64,000 nucleotides of DNA from Actinomycetes bacterium (GTDB lineage: Bacteria; Actinomycetota; Acidimicrobiia; Acidimicrobiales; RAAP-2). Under the pieces are notes generated by a model. It saw only the letters and a list, made by a program, of their open reading frames with translations. It searched no databases and was not told the DNA's origin. Made by a program: the position numbers and the translations under genes. The stretch is from the NCBI GenBank assembly GCA_021831035.1, contig JAKBNL010000015.1, forward strand, positions 1 to 64,000, written 5' to 3'. Shown here in pieces: positions 21,796-31,186 of the stretch (within the stretch, counting starts at the first letter, position 1; every line of letters starts with the position of its first letter).

Positions 21796-23102
21796 TCGGG
21801 CGCTACTCGCCGGCCGACGTGGCGTCGCTCTTCAGCGACGAGGCGCGCTTCGCGGCGATGCTCGAGGTCGAGCTGCTGGCCGCCGAGGCGATGGCCGAGC
21901 TCGGGGTCGCCCCCCGCGAGGCCGTCGCGGCGCTGCGCGCGCGCGCCCCGCGCGTCGACGGCGACTTCGTCGCGGCCGTCGCGGCGCGCGAGGCGGTCAC
22001 CAACCACGACACCGCCGCCTTCGTCGACGTCGTCCAGGAGCGCGTCGGCGGTCCCGAGGCGGCCTGGATCCACTACGGGCTCACCTCGAGCGACGTGGTG
22101 GACACCGCCCTCTGCCACACCCTCACCCGGGCGATGGACCTCGTGGTCGAGGGCGTGGTCGGGCTGCGTGACGCCTTCAGCGCGCGCGCGAGAGAGACGA
22201 TCGACCTGCCGGTGACCGGGCGGACCCACGGGATGCACGCCGAGCCGACGACCTACGGGGCGAAGTTCGCGCTGTTCGCGCTCATGGCCGAGCGCGATCG
22301 CGAGCGGGCGATCGCCGCGCGCGAGGCCATCGCCGTGGGCAAGCTCTCGGGGGCCGTCGGGACCTACTCGAACGTCGACCCCTTCGTCGAGGCGTACGTC
22401 TGTGAGCGGCTCGGGCTCTCACCGACCCCGGCCACCCAGGTCGTGGCGCGCGACCGCCACGCCCAGGTCCTCTACGCCTGCGCCGCGATCGGCACGACGG
22501 TCGAGCAGTTCGCCCTCGAGGTCCGCCACCTCGCGCGCAGCGAGGTCGGCGAGGCCGAGGAGCCCTTCCGCCCGGGCCAGAAGGGCAGCTCGGCCATGCC
22601 CCACAAGCGCAACCCCGTCGCGGCCGAGCGCCTCTGCGGGCTGGCGCGGGTCCTGCGGGGCTACCTCGTCGCCGGACTCGAGGACGTCGCCCTCTGGCAC
22701 GAGCGCGACATCAGCCACTCGAGCGTCGAGCGGGTCGTCCTGCCCGACGCGCTCACCCTGTGCGTCTATATGCTGCGCGAGGCGACCCGCCTCGCCGAGG
22801 GTCTCGTGCTGCACCCCGAGCGCGCCCTCGCGACCCTGACCGAGGGGTCGCACGGCCTCGTCTTCTCCCAGTCGGTGCTGCTCGCCCTCGTCAAGTCGGG
22901 GATGACCCGCGAGGACGCCTACCGGCTGACCCAGCGGCTCGCCCGGCGCGCCCTGGAGGAGGGCCGCACCCTGCGCGAGGTCGTCGCCGACGACCCCGAG
23001 GTCCACCTCGGCGAGGCCCAGGTCGAGCGGGCCTTCGACCTCGAGCGCCTGCTCGCGCACCGGGGCCGCTTCCTCGACGCCCTCACCTGGGTGACCCCGT
23101 GA
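21792..23102 (+). CDS. purB: Adenylosuccinate lyase
   Basis: A 436-residue fumarase/aspartase-superfamily enzyme. It cleaves SAICAR to AICAR and adenylosuccinate to AMP, both with loss of fumarate. Signature KGSSAMPHKRNPV near residue 270 carries the flexible catalytic loop; TGRTHGMHAEPTTYG near 140 and HYGLTSSDVVDTAL near 95 supply other active-site residues. It overlaps purD and purC by four and four bases. Length fits the actinobacterial/Bacillus type. Confidence 0.96.
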   Translation: MIGRYSPADVASLFSDEARFAAMLEVELLAAEAMAELGVAPREAVAALRARAPRVDGDFVAAVAAREAVTNHDTAAFVDVVQERVGGPEAAWIHYGLTSSDVVDTALCHTLTRAMDLVVEGVVGLRDAFSARARETIDLPVTGRTHGMHAEPTTYGAKFALFALMAERDRERAIAAREAIAVGKLSGAVGTYSNVDPFVEAYVCERLGLSPTPATQVVARDRHAQVLYACAAIGTTVEQFALEVRHLARSEVGEAEEPFRPGQKGSSAMPHKRNPVAAERLCGLARVLRGYLVAGLEDVALWHERDISHSSVERVVLPDALTLCVYMLREATRLAEGLVLHPERALATLTEGSHGLVFSQSVLLALVKSGMTREDAYRLTQRLARRALEEGRTLREVVADDPEVHLGEAQVERAFDLERLLAHRGRFLDALTWVTP

Positions 23103-23995
23103 CCCTCGCCCTGCGCCACGCGTACTCGGGCAAGGTCCGCGACGTCTACGCGCTCGACGACGAACGGCTCCTCCTGGTCGCCTCGGACCGGCTGAGCGCC
23201 TTCGACGTCGTGATGGGCGAGACGATCCCCCATAAGGGGCGGGTCCTCACCGGGATCACCGACTACTGGGTGCGCCTCGCGCGCGTCGTCGGGGTGGGCG
23301 AGTCGGCCCTCATGACCTGCGACCCGGCCGAGATCGACGCGGTGGTGCCGGGCTTCATCGACGAGGTCGAGCTCCACGGGCGCACCATGCTCACGCGACG
23401 GGCCGAGATGGTGCCCCTCGAGTGCATCGTGCGCGGCCGGCTCTTCGGCCAGGCCTACGAGGAGTACCGGCGCGCGGGCACGGTGCACCGCATGCCCGCG
23501 CCCGCGGGCCTCGCGATGTGCGACCCCTTCCCCGAGCCGCTCTTCACCCCCTCGACCAAGGCCGCGAGCGGTCACGACGAGAACATCGACCACGCCACCG
23601 CGATCGACCTCGTGGGCGAGCGGACCTTCCTCGCGGTGCGCGAGGCCGCCCTCGCGCTCTTCGCGCTCGGCGCGGCCCGCCTGGCGGAGGTTGGCGTCGT
23701 GCTCGCCGACACCAAGTTCGAGTTCGGCTACGTCGAGGGACGCCTCGTGGTCTGCGACGAGGTGATGACCCCCGACTCCTCGCGACTCTGGCCGGCCGAG
23801 GCGGTCGTCGCCGGGCGGGTGCCGCCGTCGTTCGACAAGCAGCCCTTCCGCGACTGGCTCGACGCGATCGGCTGGGACCACACCCCGCCGCCGCCGCCGG
23901 TGCCCCTCGAGGTCGTCGACGCGACGGCCGCGCGCTACGCCGAGGCGTACGAGCGCGTGACCGGGCGCCCGCTAAGCGACTGGTACGGTGGCTGA
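23099..23995 (+). CDS. purC: SAICAR synthetase
   Basis: A 298-residue enzyme joining CAIR and aspartate with ATP. Seen: SGKVRDVYALDDERLLLVASDRLSAFDVVM at the N terminus, PLECIVRGRLFGQAYEEY near 108, HDENIDHATAIDLVG near 160, LADTKFEFG near 200 and DEVMTPDSSRLWP near 220. This is the longer PurC form (about 300 residues) rather than the 240-residue type. GTG 23099 overlaps purB. The next gene, purS, starts on the base after its stop. Confidence 0.96.
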   Translation: MTLALRHAYSGKVRDVYALDDERLLLVASDRLSAFDVVMGETIPHKGRVLTGITDYWVRLARVVGVGESALMTCDPAEIDAVVPGFIDEVELHGRTMLTRRAEMVPLECIVRGRLFGQAYEEYRRAGTVHRMPAPAGLAMCDPFPEPLFTPSTKAASGHDENIDHATAIDLVGERTFLAVREAALALFALGAARLAEVGVVLADTKFEFGYVEGRLVVCDEVMTPDSSRLWPAEAVVAGRVPPSFDKQPFRDWLDAIGWDHTPPPPPVPLEVVDATAARYAEAYERVTGRPLSDWYGG

Positions 23996-24250
23996 GTGGA
24001 GTACGCGGTCCGGGTCGACGTGACCCTGCGGCGCGGCATCGCGGACCCCGAGGGCGCCACCATCGAGCGGGCCCTGCCCGCGCTCGGCTTCGCCGGGGTG
24101 CACTCGGTGCGCACCGGCAAGGCGTTCGCCCTGGTGGTCGAGGCCGACAGCGCCGAGGGGGCCCGCGAGGTCGCCGGCTCGCTCGCCACCCGACTCCTCT
24201 CCAACCCGGTCATCGAGGACGCCGCGGTCACCGTGGTGGGGGTCGCGTGA
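23996..24250 (+). CDS. purS: FGAM synthase subunit PurS
   Basis: An 84-residue structural subunit that bridges PurQ and PurL in the three-part FGAM synthase. It shows the usual pattern VRVDVTLRRGIADPEGATIERAL, LGFAGVHSVRTGKAF and LATRLLSNPVIEDAAVTVV. GTG 23996 directly abuts the purC stop and the gene overlaps purQ by four bases. A recoded or missed purS is common in annotation because of its size. Confidence 0.94.
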   Translation: MEYAVRVDVTLRRGIADPEGATIERALPALGFAGVHSVRTGKAFALVVEADSAEGAREVAGSLATRLLSNPVIEDAAVTVVGVA

Positions 24251-24942
24251 GCCGCGTCGGGGTCGTCGTCTTCCCGGGGTCGAACTGCGAGCACGACGTC
24301 GTCGCGGCGCTCTCGGCCCTCGGGGGTCGGGCCGAGCTCGTCTGGCACGCCGAGACCGACCTCGCGGGCTACGACGCGCTCGTGCTGCCCGGCGGCTTCG
24401 CCCACGGGGACTACCTGCGTCCCGGGGCCCTCGCGCGCTTCAGCCCGGTGATGGGCGCCGTCGCCGCCGCGGCCGAGGACGGGCGCCCGGTGCTCGGGAT
24501 CTGCAACGGCTTCCAGGTCCTCACCGAGGCCGGCCTGCTGCCCGGCGCCCTGCAGAAGAACCGGGGCCTCACCTTCCTCTGCCAGCCCACCACCCTCGTG
24601 GTCGCCTCGGCCCGCTCGGTGCTGACCCGCGGCGCGCGGGTGGGCCAGGAGCTCGTCGTGCCGATCAACCACTTCAGCGGTAGCTACGTCTGTGACGACG
24701 CGACCTACCGGGCCCTCGTCGAGGGCGACCAGGTCGTCCTGCGCTACGCGGACAACCCCAACGGGAGCCGCGGGGACATCGCCGGGATCGCCAACGTCAC
24801 CGGCAACGTGGTGGGGCTCATGCCCCACCCCGAACGGGCCCTCAGCGCGCTGCTGGGCAGCGCCGACGGCCGGGTCCTGCTCGAGGGGTTCCTCGCCGCG
24901 GCCGACGACGCCGCGGCGCAGCGCCTCGTCACCGCGCCGTGA
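24247..24942 (+). CDS. purQ: FGAM synthase glutaminase subunit PurQ
   Basis: A 231-residue class I glutamine amidotransferase that supplies ammonia to PurL. The N-terminal FPGSNCEHDV, the nucleophile elbow GICNGFQVLTEAGLLPGAL (Cys near 84), and the His/Glu pair in MPHPERAL near 198 are in place. FCHG-like PGGFAHGDYLRPGA is typical of PurQ. It overlaps purS and purL by four bases each, so the three subunits are made together. Confidence 0.96.
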   Translation: MSRVGVVVFPGSNCEHDVVAALSALGGRAELVWHAETDLAGYDALVLPGGFAHGDYLRPGALARFSPVMGAVAAAAEDGRPVLGICNGFQVLTEAGLLPGALQKNRGLTFLCQPTTLVVASARSVLTRGARVGQELVVPINHFSGSYVCDDATYRALVEGDQVVLRYADNPNGSRGDIAGIANVTGNVVGLMPHPERALSALLGSADGRVLLEGFLAAADDAAAQRLVTAP

Positions 24943-27194
24943 GCGACGAGGCGCTGCACCGCGCGCTGGGGCTCACCGACGACGAGTACGCCCTCGTCGA
25001 GGGGGTGCTCCATCGAGCGCCCAACCACCTCGAGCTCGCGATGTTCGCCGTCATGTGGAGCGAGCACTGCTCCTACAAGAGCTCGCGGCTCCACCTGCGC
25101 CGCCTGCCCACGAGCGCGCCCTGGGTCCTCGTGGGCCCGGGTGAGAACGCCGGGGTGATCGACGCCGGCGACGGGGTGGCGATCGCGCTGCGCATCGAGA
25201 GTCACAACCACCCCTCGGCGATCGAGCCCTACCAGGGCGCGGCCACCGGGGTCGGGGGGATCCTGCGCGACGTCTTCACCATGGGCGCGCGACCCCTCGC
25301 CGTGATGGACCCGCTCTTCTTCGGCCCGCCCGATGACGCGCGGGCCCGTTGGCTGGTCGAGGGCGTGGTCGCGGGGATCTCGGGCTACGGCAACTCGGTC
25401 GGGGTGCCCACCATCGGCGGGGAGCTGACCTTCGACGAGGGCTACGCGCAGAACCCGCTCGTGAACGTGCTCTGCGTCGGGGCACTGCCGCGCGAGCGCC
25501 TCGTGCTCGGGCGCGCGAGCGGCGTGGGCAATCTCGCCGTGCTGCTCGGGAGTCGCACCGGGCGCGACGGCATCGGCGGGGTCTCGGTGCTCGCCTCGGC
25601 CGGCTTCTCGGGCGCCGACGGCGCCGCCTCGCTCGACGACGAGAAGCGTCCCAGCGTCCAGGTCGGCGACCCCTACGAGGAGAAGCGCCTCATCGAGGCC
25701 TGCCTCGCGCTGCTCGACGAGGGCCTGGTCGTGGGGATCCAGGACCTCGGGGGAGCCGGGCTCACCTGCGCGGCCAGCGAGACGGCCGCACGCGGGGGGG
25801 TGGGCATGGACCTCGACGTGACGGCCGTGCCGCTGCGCGAGGCCGGCATGGCCCCCTGGGAGGTCATGACGAGCGAGAGCCAAGAGCGCATGCTCGCCAT
25901 CGTGCGCCCCGAGGACCTCGCCGCGCTGGAGGCGCTGTGCGCGCGCTGGGAGGTGCGCAGCGCCGTCGTCGGCCGGGTCACGGCCCCGGTGCCCGACGCC
26001 GCCGGGCGGCCGGTCGGGATGGTGCGGGTGCGCGAGGGCTTCGACGGCCCCGTGCTCGCCGAGGCGCCGGCCGCGGCCCTGGCCGACGAGGCCCCCCTCT
26101 ACGACCGGCCGCGGGCGCGTCCGGCCGACCTCGACGCCCTGGTCGACGACGACCCCGTCGACGAGCCGGCCGGCGACGTCGCGGCCGAGCTGCTCGCCGG
26201 CCTCGTCGACCCCGCCTGGGTGTACCGCCAGTACGACAGCCAGCTCTTCTTGAACACCGTCGTCGGACCGGGCCGCGACGCCGCCCTCTTGCGCCTGGCC
26301 GGACCGGGTCTGCCCGCGAGCGAGCGGGGCTTCGCCCTCACCACCGACTCCAACCCCCGCTGGTGCGCGCTCGACCCGCGCGCCGGCACCGCCCTCACGC
26401 TTCTCGAGGCGATCGCCAACCTGGCCTGCGTGGGTGCGACGCCGGCCGCCGTGGTGAACTGCCTCAACTTCGGCAACCCCGAGCACCCCGAGGTGATGTG
26501 GCAGCTCAGCGAGGCCGTCGACGGTCTCGCGGCGGCGTGTGTCGCGACCGGTCTGCCGGTGATCGGGGGCAACGTCTCGCTCTACAACGAGTCGGCCGGG
26601 CGCGACATCGACCCCACCCCGGTGCTCGGGGTGGTGGGTCTCCTCGAGCGCCTGGTCGCGCCGCCCCCGGGCTGGACCTGGCGCGACGGCGACACGGTCG
26701 TGCTGGTCGGTCCGCGCGAGGCGCGCCCCGACCCGTTCCCGCTCGCCGGTTCGCTCTTCGCGCGCCGGCGGGGTCGTCGGGGCGGGCGCCTGCCCGCCTT
26801 CGACGAGCGGGCCCTGGCGACCTGTCGCTTCGTCGCGGGCGAGGTCGCGCGGGTCTGCGCCGGGGGGCCGTCTCCCGTCGCGGCCGTCCACGACGTGGGC
26901 GCGGGCGGTCTCGCGACGGCGCTCGGCGAGATGAGCGCCGCGTCCGGGGTCGGCCTCGCCTGGGGCGACCCGCGCGGGCACGCCGAGCTCTTCACCGAGG
27001 CGCCCGGTCGCTTCGTCGTGGCGACGCGCGACCCCGCCACGCTCCTCGACGCCGCGGCGTCGGCCGGCGTGGAGGCGACGGTCCTCGGGGTCGGGGCCGG
27101 CGAGCGGCTGACCCTCGGCGAGTGGTGTGACCTCGCCGTGGCCGATCTCGCCGAGCGGCGCGCGAGCGCGCTGTCGGCCGCCCTCGGGCTCTAG
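24939..27194 (+). CDS. purL: FGAM synthase large subunit PurL
   Basis: A 751-residue small-type PurL, the ATP-dependent amidotransferase half that converts FGAR to FGAM. Blocks: FAVMWSEHCSYKSSR near 35, LRIESHNHPSAIEPYQGAATGVGGILRDVF near 85, PTIGGELTFDEGY near 150, QDLGGAGLTCAASE near 265, VVNCLNFGNPEHPEV near 505, IGGNVSLYNES near 540 and HDVGAGGLATAL near 650. Length matches the PurS/PurQ-dependent form. It ends the purA operon; its TAG stop lies in a CTAG shared with the convergent PHP gene. Confidence 0.97.
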   Translation: MSDEALHRALGLTDDEYALVEGVLHRAPNHLELAMFAVMWSEHCSYKSSRLHLRRLPTSAPWVLVGPGENAGVIDAGDGVAIALRIESHNHPSAIEPYQGAATGVGGILRDVFTMGARPLAVMDPLFFGPPDDARARWLVEGVVAGISGYGNSVGVPTIGGELTFDEGYAQNPLVNVLCVGALPRERLVLGRASGVGNLAVLLGSRTGRDGIGGVSVLASAGFSGADGAASLDDEKRPSVQVGDPYEEKRLIEACLALLDEGLVVGIQDLGGAGLTCAASETAARGGVGMDLDVTAVPLREAGMAPWEVMTSESQERMLAIVRPEDLAALEALCARWEVRSAVVGRVTAPVPDAAGRPVGMVRVREGFDGPVLAEAPAAALADEAPLYDRPRARPADLDALVDDDPVDEPAGDVAAELLAGLVDPAWVYRQYDSQLFLNTVVGPGRDAALLRLAGPGLPASERGFALTTDSNPRWCALDPRAGTALTLLEAIANLACVGATPAAVVNCLNFGNPEHPEVMWQLSEAVDGLAAACVATGLPVIGGNVSLYNESAGRDIDPTPVLGVVGLLERLVAPPPGWTWRDGDTVVLVGPREARPDPFPLAGSLFARRRGRRGGRLPAFDERALATCRFVAGEVARVCAGGPSPVAAVHDVGAGGLATALGEMSAASGVGLAWGDPRGHAELFTEAPGRFVVATRDPATLLDAAASAGVEATVLGVGAGERLTLGEWCDLAVADLAERRASALSAALGL

Positions 27195-28105
27195 CGGGCC
27201 GCCTTCAGCTCCTCGAGCACCCCGTCGGGGACCTCGAGGTCGCCGCTGAGTCCCCGGCCGAGGGCCACGCCCCCCTTGTAGGTGCCGTGGTAGTCCGAGC
27301 CGCCCGTCGGGACCATCCCGGCCGCGCGGGTGAGGCGCACCATCGCCTCGCGCGTCTCACGCGGGCTCGAGCCGTAGTAGGCCTCGACGCCCACGACGCC
27401 GCGCTCGCGCAGCGAGGCGAGCACGCGCGGCATCGTGGCCTCGAGGTCGCCCGGCCGGTCGAGGTAGTTGTCGAGGGGGTGGGCGATCGCGAAGACCGCC
27501 CCCGACCCGCGCCCGGCCTCGACGAAGCGCTCGATCGCGATCGAGGTCTTGGGGATGTAGGCCCGACCCGTCGCGCCCAGCCAGTCGGTGAAGACCCGCT
27601 GGGTCGTGGCGTCGCTCGGCGCCCCGACGATCTCGGGGTGGAGTTCGGCCATGGCGCGCGCGACGTGGGGCCGGCCGATCGACTCGAGCCGGCCCGACAG
27701 CCCGACGAGGTAGTCGAGGGTGAGCCGGGTGAAGCCGTTCGCGCGCAGCAGCGCGACCAGCTCGGCGTTGCGGGACTCGCGGTCAACGCGCAGCGCCGCG
27801 AGCTCGCGCTGGAGGGGGTGGACGGGATCGAGGGGCGGGAAGTAGGCGAGGAGGTGGACGTTGCGCGCGCCGAGGCGGCCCGAACGGTCCTTGGGGAACT
27901 CGTTGTCGCGCAGGGACACCTCGAGGCCGCCCACGTGCTCGACGCCGACGCGTGCGCAGGCCGCGCGCATCGCCTCGTGGCTGGCGGTGGTGTCGTGGTC
28001 GGTCAGGGCGATCGCGCGGAGCCCGACCTGCGCCGCCCGGGCGGCCAGCTCGTCGGGCGTGTCGGAGCCGTCGGAGTAGGTCGAGTGGGTGTGCAGGTCC
28101 AGCAT
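27191..28105 (-). CDS. PHP domain phosphoesterase
   Basis: A 304-residue metal-dependent phosphoesterase of the PHP family. Metal ligands are visible in LDLHTHSTYSDG at the N terminus, ALTDHDT near 35, IAHPLDN near 208 and GGSDYHG near 272. Relatives hydrolyse nucleoside 3',5'-bisphosphates or nucleotides (YciV/RNase AM-type), but the substrate here is uncertain. The ATG has TAACGT (28112-28117) six bases before it and no ribosome binding site, suggesting a leaderless mRNA. It sits opposed between purL and purF, sharing a CTAG stop with purL. Confidence 0.85.
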   Translation of the reverse strand: MLDLHTHSTYSDGSDTPDELAARAAQVGLRAIALTDHDTTASHEAMRAACARVGVEHVGGLEVSLRDNEFPKDRSGRLGARNVHLLAYFPPLDPVHPLQRELAALRVDRESRNAELVALLRANGFTRLTLDYLVGLSGRLESIGRPHVARAMAELHPEIVGAPSDATTQRVFTDWLGATGRAYIPKTSIAIERFVEAGRGSGAVFAIAHPLDNYLDRPGDLEATMPRVLASLRERGVVGVEAYYGSSPRETREAMVRLTRAAGMVPTGGSDYHGTYKGGVALGRGLSGDLEVPDGVLEELKAAR

Positions 28106-28188
28106 TGCCGTACGTTAGCCAGCCCCGCGAAGAGCCCTGTGGTTGACTGGGGAATCGCGGGTCGACGGGCCCGTAGGCTGGGGGGCGC

Positions 28189-29583
28189 ATGAAGGAAGCC
28201 TGCGGCGTCGTCGCCATCGTGGCCCCGGGCCGGGCGGCCGCCCCCCTGTGCTACGACGCGCTCTACGCCCTGCAGCACCGCGGCCAGGAGTCGGCCGGGA
28301 TGGCGTGCTTCAACGACCACCAGATCACCGTGGTGAAGGACAACGGCCTCGTGAGCCACGTCTTCACCGAGTCGACGCTGCGCGCGCTCACCGGGTCCAT
28401 CGTCATCGGCCACACCCGCTACTCCACGTCGGGCTCGGCCAACTGGACGGCGGCCCAGCCGGTGTATCGCTCGGCCGGTCCGTCGGGCTTCGCCCTCGCG
28501 CACAACGGGAACCTCACCAACACGGCCGCCCTCGCCGAGGGGGCCGGGGTCCTCGTCGCCTCGATGCTCTCGGACTCGGACCTCGTGGCCGAGCTCCTCG
28601 CGCGCGAGGTCGACGCCGGCGTGCCCCTCGACGAGGCCCTCGGGGTGGTGCTGGCCAAGGCCGAGGGCGCGTTCTCGCTGGTGGTGCTGGAGGCGGGGCG
28701 GGTGCACGCGGTGCGCGACCCCTACGGCTTCCGCCCGCTCTGCCTGGGCCGGCTGGGCCCGGCCGAGGCGCCCGAGGGCTGGGTGGTCGCCTCCGAGACG
28801 CCGGCCCTCGACACGGTGGGGGCGAGCTTCGTGCGCGAGGTGCGCCCGGGCGAGATGGTCACCCTCGACGAGTCCGGCGTCGAGGCGCGCCAGCTCCTCG
28901 AGCCGGCCGAGGGGCCCGAGCGGCTCTGCGTCTTCGAGTTCGTCTACTTCGCCCGGCCCGACGCCTACCTCCTCGGCCACGAGGTCCACACGGCCCGTCG
29001 CCGGATGGGCGAGCGCCTGGCCGGCCAGGCCCCGGTCGAGGCCGACCTCGTGATGGGCGTGCCCGACTCGGGCGTGCCGGCGGCCGAGGGCTACGCCGCG
29101 GCCGCCGGCACGCCCTTCGCCCACGGGCTGGTGAAGAACCGCTACATCGGGCGCACCTTCATCGCCCCGGACCAGGACGCGCGCGCCGAGGGCGTGCGTC
29201 GCAAGCTCAACCCCCTGCGCGAGACGATCCGCGGTCAGCGCCTCGTGGTCGTCGACGACTCGATCGTGCGCGGGACGACGACCCGCGCCCTCGTGCGCAT
29301 CCTGCGCGAGGCCGGCGCGCGCGAGGTCCACCTGCGGATCAGCTCGCCACCGTTCCTGTGGCCCTGCTACTACGGCATCGACACCCCGACGCGCGAGGAG
29401 CTGCTGGCGAGTCACCACACGGTCGCCGAGATGAACGACTACCTGGGTTCGGACAGCCTCGAGTTCATCACGCTCGCGAACCTGCGCGCCGCGATCGGGG
29501 TGGGCGAGGAGTGCTGTGACGCCTGTCTGACCGGGCGCTACCCCGCGCCGATCCCCGTGACCCTCGGCGTGGCGCGCGGGTGA
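28189..29583 (+). CDS. purF: Amidophosphoribosyltransferase
   Basis: A 464-residue enzyme for the first committed step of purine synthesis (PRPP plus glutamine to phosphoribosylamine). After a propeptide of only four residues (MKEA), Cys5 starts the Ntn glutaminase domain (CGVVAI, ALQHRGQESAGM, SGSANWT). The PRPP site is VVVDDSIVRGTTT near 355. Late cysteines (PCYYGID near 390 and EECCDACLTG near 440) fit the Fe-S cluster of the Bacillus-type enzyme. TAGGCT (28174-28179) lies nine bases before the ATG. First gene of purF-purM-pyrE; overlaps purM by four bases. Confidence 0.96.
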   Translation: MKEACGVVAIVAPGRAAAPLCYDALYALQHRGQESAGMACFNDHQITVVKDNGLVSHVFTESTLRALTGSIVIGHTRYSTSGSANWTAAQPVYRSAGPSGFALAHNGNLTNTAALAEGAGVLVASMLSDSDLVAELLAREVDAGVPLDEALGVVLAKAEGAFSLVVLEAGRVHAVRDPYGFRPLCLGRLGPAEAPEGWVVASETPALDTVGASFVREVRPGEMVTLDESGVEARQLLEPAEGPERLCVFEFVYFARPDAYLLGHEVHTARRRMGERLAGQAPVEADLVMGVPDSGVPAAEGYAAAAGTPFAHGLVKNRYIGRTFIAPDQDARAEGVRRKLNPLRETIRGQRLVVVDDSIVRGTTTRALVRILREAGAREVHLRISSPPFLWPCYYGIDTPTREELLASHHTVAEMNDYLGSDSLEFITLANLRAAIGVGEECCDACLTGRYPAPIPVTLGVARG

Positions 29584-30635
29584 GCCGGCTGCTCGAGATC
29601 GAGGGCCGACGGACCTACGCCCGGGCGGGGGTCTCGATCGAGGCCGGCGAGGCGGCCGTCAGGCGTTTCGCGCCCGCGGCCGCCGCCGCCACCCGCCCCG
29701 AGGTCCTCGAGGGGCTCGGGGGCTTCGCGGGGCTCTTCGCCCTGCCCGCGCGCTATCGCGACCCGGTGCTCGTGGCGTCGGCCGACGGGGTCGGCACCAA
29801 GCTCGAGGTCGCCCGGCTGGCCGGGCGCTTCGACACGGTGGGGATCGATCTCGTCGCGATGCTCGTCGACGACCTCGTCTGCGTGGGGGCCGAGCCGCTC
29901 TTCGTGCTCGACTACGTGGCCGTCGGTGCGCTCGACCCGGCGCGGGTCGCCGAGGTCGTGGCGGGCGTGGCCGAGGGCTGTCGGCGCGCCGGCGCGGCGC
30001 TGCTCGGCGGCGAGACGGCCGAGCACGGCGGGGTCATGAAGCCCGACGACCTCGACCTCGCGGGCTTCGCCGTCGGAGTGGTCGAGCGCGACGGGCGCCT
30101 CGGGGGCCACCGGGTCGAGGTCGGCGACGCCCTCGTCGGACTGCACTCGCCGAACCTGCGCTCCAACGGCTTCACCCTCGCGCGCGAGGTCCTGCTCGCC
30201 GAGCCCGGCGCGCTCGAGCGTCCGGCCTACCCGGGCGCCGGCGCGACCCTCGCCGAGGTGCTGCTCGAACCGTCGGTGATCTACGCCCCCGGGGTGCTGG
30301 CCCTGCGCGGGAGCCTCGGCCCCGCGCTGCACGCCGCGGCCCACGTCACCGGCGGGGGCATCGTGGGCAACGTGGCGCGCCTGCTGCCCGAGGGCCGGCG
30401 CGCCGTGGTCGAGCTGTCGGCCTTCCCGACCCCGGAGGTCTTCTTCGAGATCCAGCGGCGCGGACCGGTCGACGCGCCCGAGATGGTGCGGGTCTTCAAC
30501 TGCGGGCTCGGGATGGTGCTCGCCGTGGCCGCGACCGATGCCGACGCGGCCGTCGCCGCGCTCGGCGCGGCGGGCTACCCGGCGTCGGTCGTCGGCGAGG
30601 TCGTCGCGGGCGAGCGGGGGGTGAGCGTGCGATGA
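29580..30635 (+). CDS. purM: AIR synthetase (phosphoribosylformylglycinamidine cyclo-ligase)
   Basis: A 351-residue ATP-dependent enzyme closing FGAM to AIR. Seen: TYARAGVSIEAGEAAV at the start, DGVGTKLEVA near 66, the metal/ATP loop VDDLVCVGAEPLFVLDY near 95, LLGGETAEHGG near 145, LHSPNLRSNGF near 190, HVTGGGIVGNVARLLP near 255 and VFNCGLGMVL near 302. Length is usual. GTG 29580 overlaps purF and its stop overlaps the pyrE ATG, so the three are coupled. Confidence 0.96.
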   Translation: MSRLLEIEGRRTYARAGVSIEAGEAAVRRFAPAAAAATRPEVLEGLGGFAGLFALPARYRDPVLVASADGVGTKLEVARLAGRFDTVGIDLVAMLVDDLVCVGAEPLFVLDYVAVGALDPARVAEVVAGVAEGCRRAGAALLGGETAEHGGVMKPDDLDLAGFAVGVVERDGRLGGHRVEVGDALVGLHSPNLRSNGFTLAREVLLAEPGALERPAYPGAGATLAEVLLEPSVIYAPGVLALRGSLGPALHAAAHVTGGGIVGNVARLLPEGRRAVVELSAFPTPEVFFEIQRRGPVDAPEMVRVFNCGLGMVLAVAATDADAAVAALGAAGYPASVVGEVVAGERGVSVR

Positions 30636-31186
30636 GCGACGCCCGCGAGCGCGTCCGCGAGCACCTCCTCGCCCACTCGGTGCGTCGGGGCGACTTCGTC
30701 CTGAAGTCGGGCCGGCGCTCGAGCTGGTTCATCGACTCCAAGCAGACGATCTGCGCCGGCGAGTCGATGATGGACGTGGCCCTCTTGGTCCTCGGCACGA
30801 TGCCCGCCGACGCGACCGCGATCGGCGGGCTCACCATGGGCGCCGACGGACTGAGCTTCATCGCCGCGGGCGTGGCCGCGTCGATGGGGCGTGACCTGCG
30901 GGCCTTCAGCGTGCGCAAGGAGGTGAAGGACCACGGCGCCGGCGGGCGGATCGCCGGCTGTTTGGTCCCCGGGGACCTCGTCGTGGTCACCGAGGACACG
31001 GTCACCCGCGGCACCAGCCTGCTCGAGGCCGTGCGCGTCGTGCGCGACGCCGGCGCCGAGGTGGCCATGGCGCTCGCCCTCGTCGACCGGGGCGGCACGG
31101 CCGCCGGGATGTGCGCGCTCGAGGGCGTCGAGTTCCGCGCGCTCTTTAGCGCCCCCGACCTCGGCTTCGACTACGAGGGCGCCTAG
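30632..31186 (+). CDS. pyrE: Orotate phosphoribosyltransferase
   Basis: A 184-residue type I phosphoribosyltransferase. FVLKSGRRSSWFIDSKQT near residue 23 and the PRPP loop VVVTEDTVTRGTSL near 118 match PyrE, which makes OMP from orotate; the family fold is shared with other purine and pyrimidine transferases. Its place at the end of a purF-purM operon is unusual for a pyrimidine gene, but both pathways consume PRPP. ATG 30632 overlaps purM by four bases. Its TAG stop is part of a CTAG shared with the convergent serine hydrolase. Confidence 0.88.
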   Translation: MSDARERVREHLLAHSVRRGDFVLKSGRRSSWFIDSKQTICAGESMMDVALLVLGTMPADATAIGGLTMGADGLSFIAAGVAASMGRDLRAFSVRKEVKDHGAGGRIAGCLVPGDLVVVTEDTVTRGTSLLEAVRVVRDAGAEVAMALALVDRGGTAAGMCALEGVEFRALFSAPDLGFDYEGA

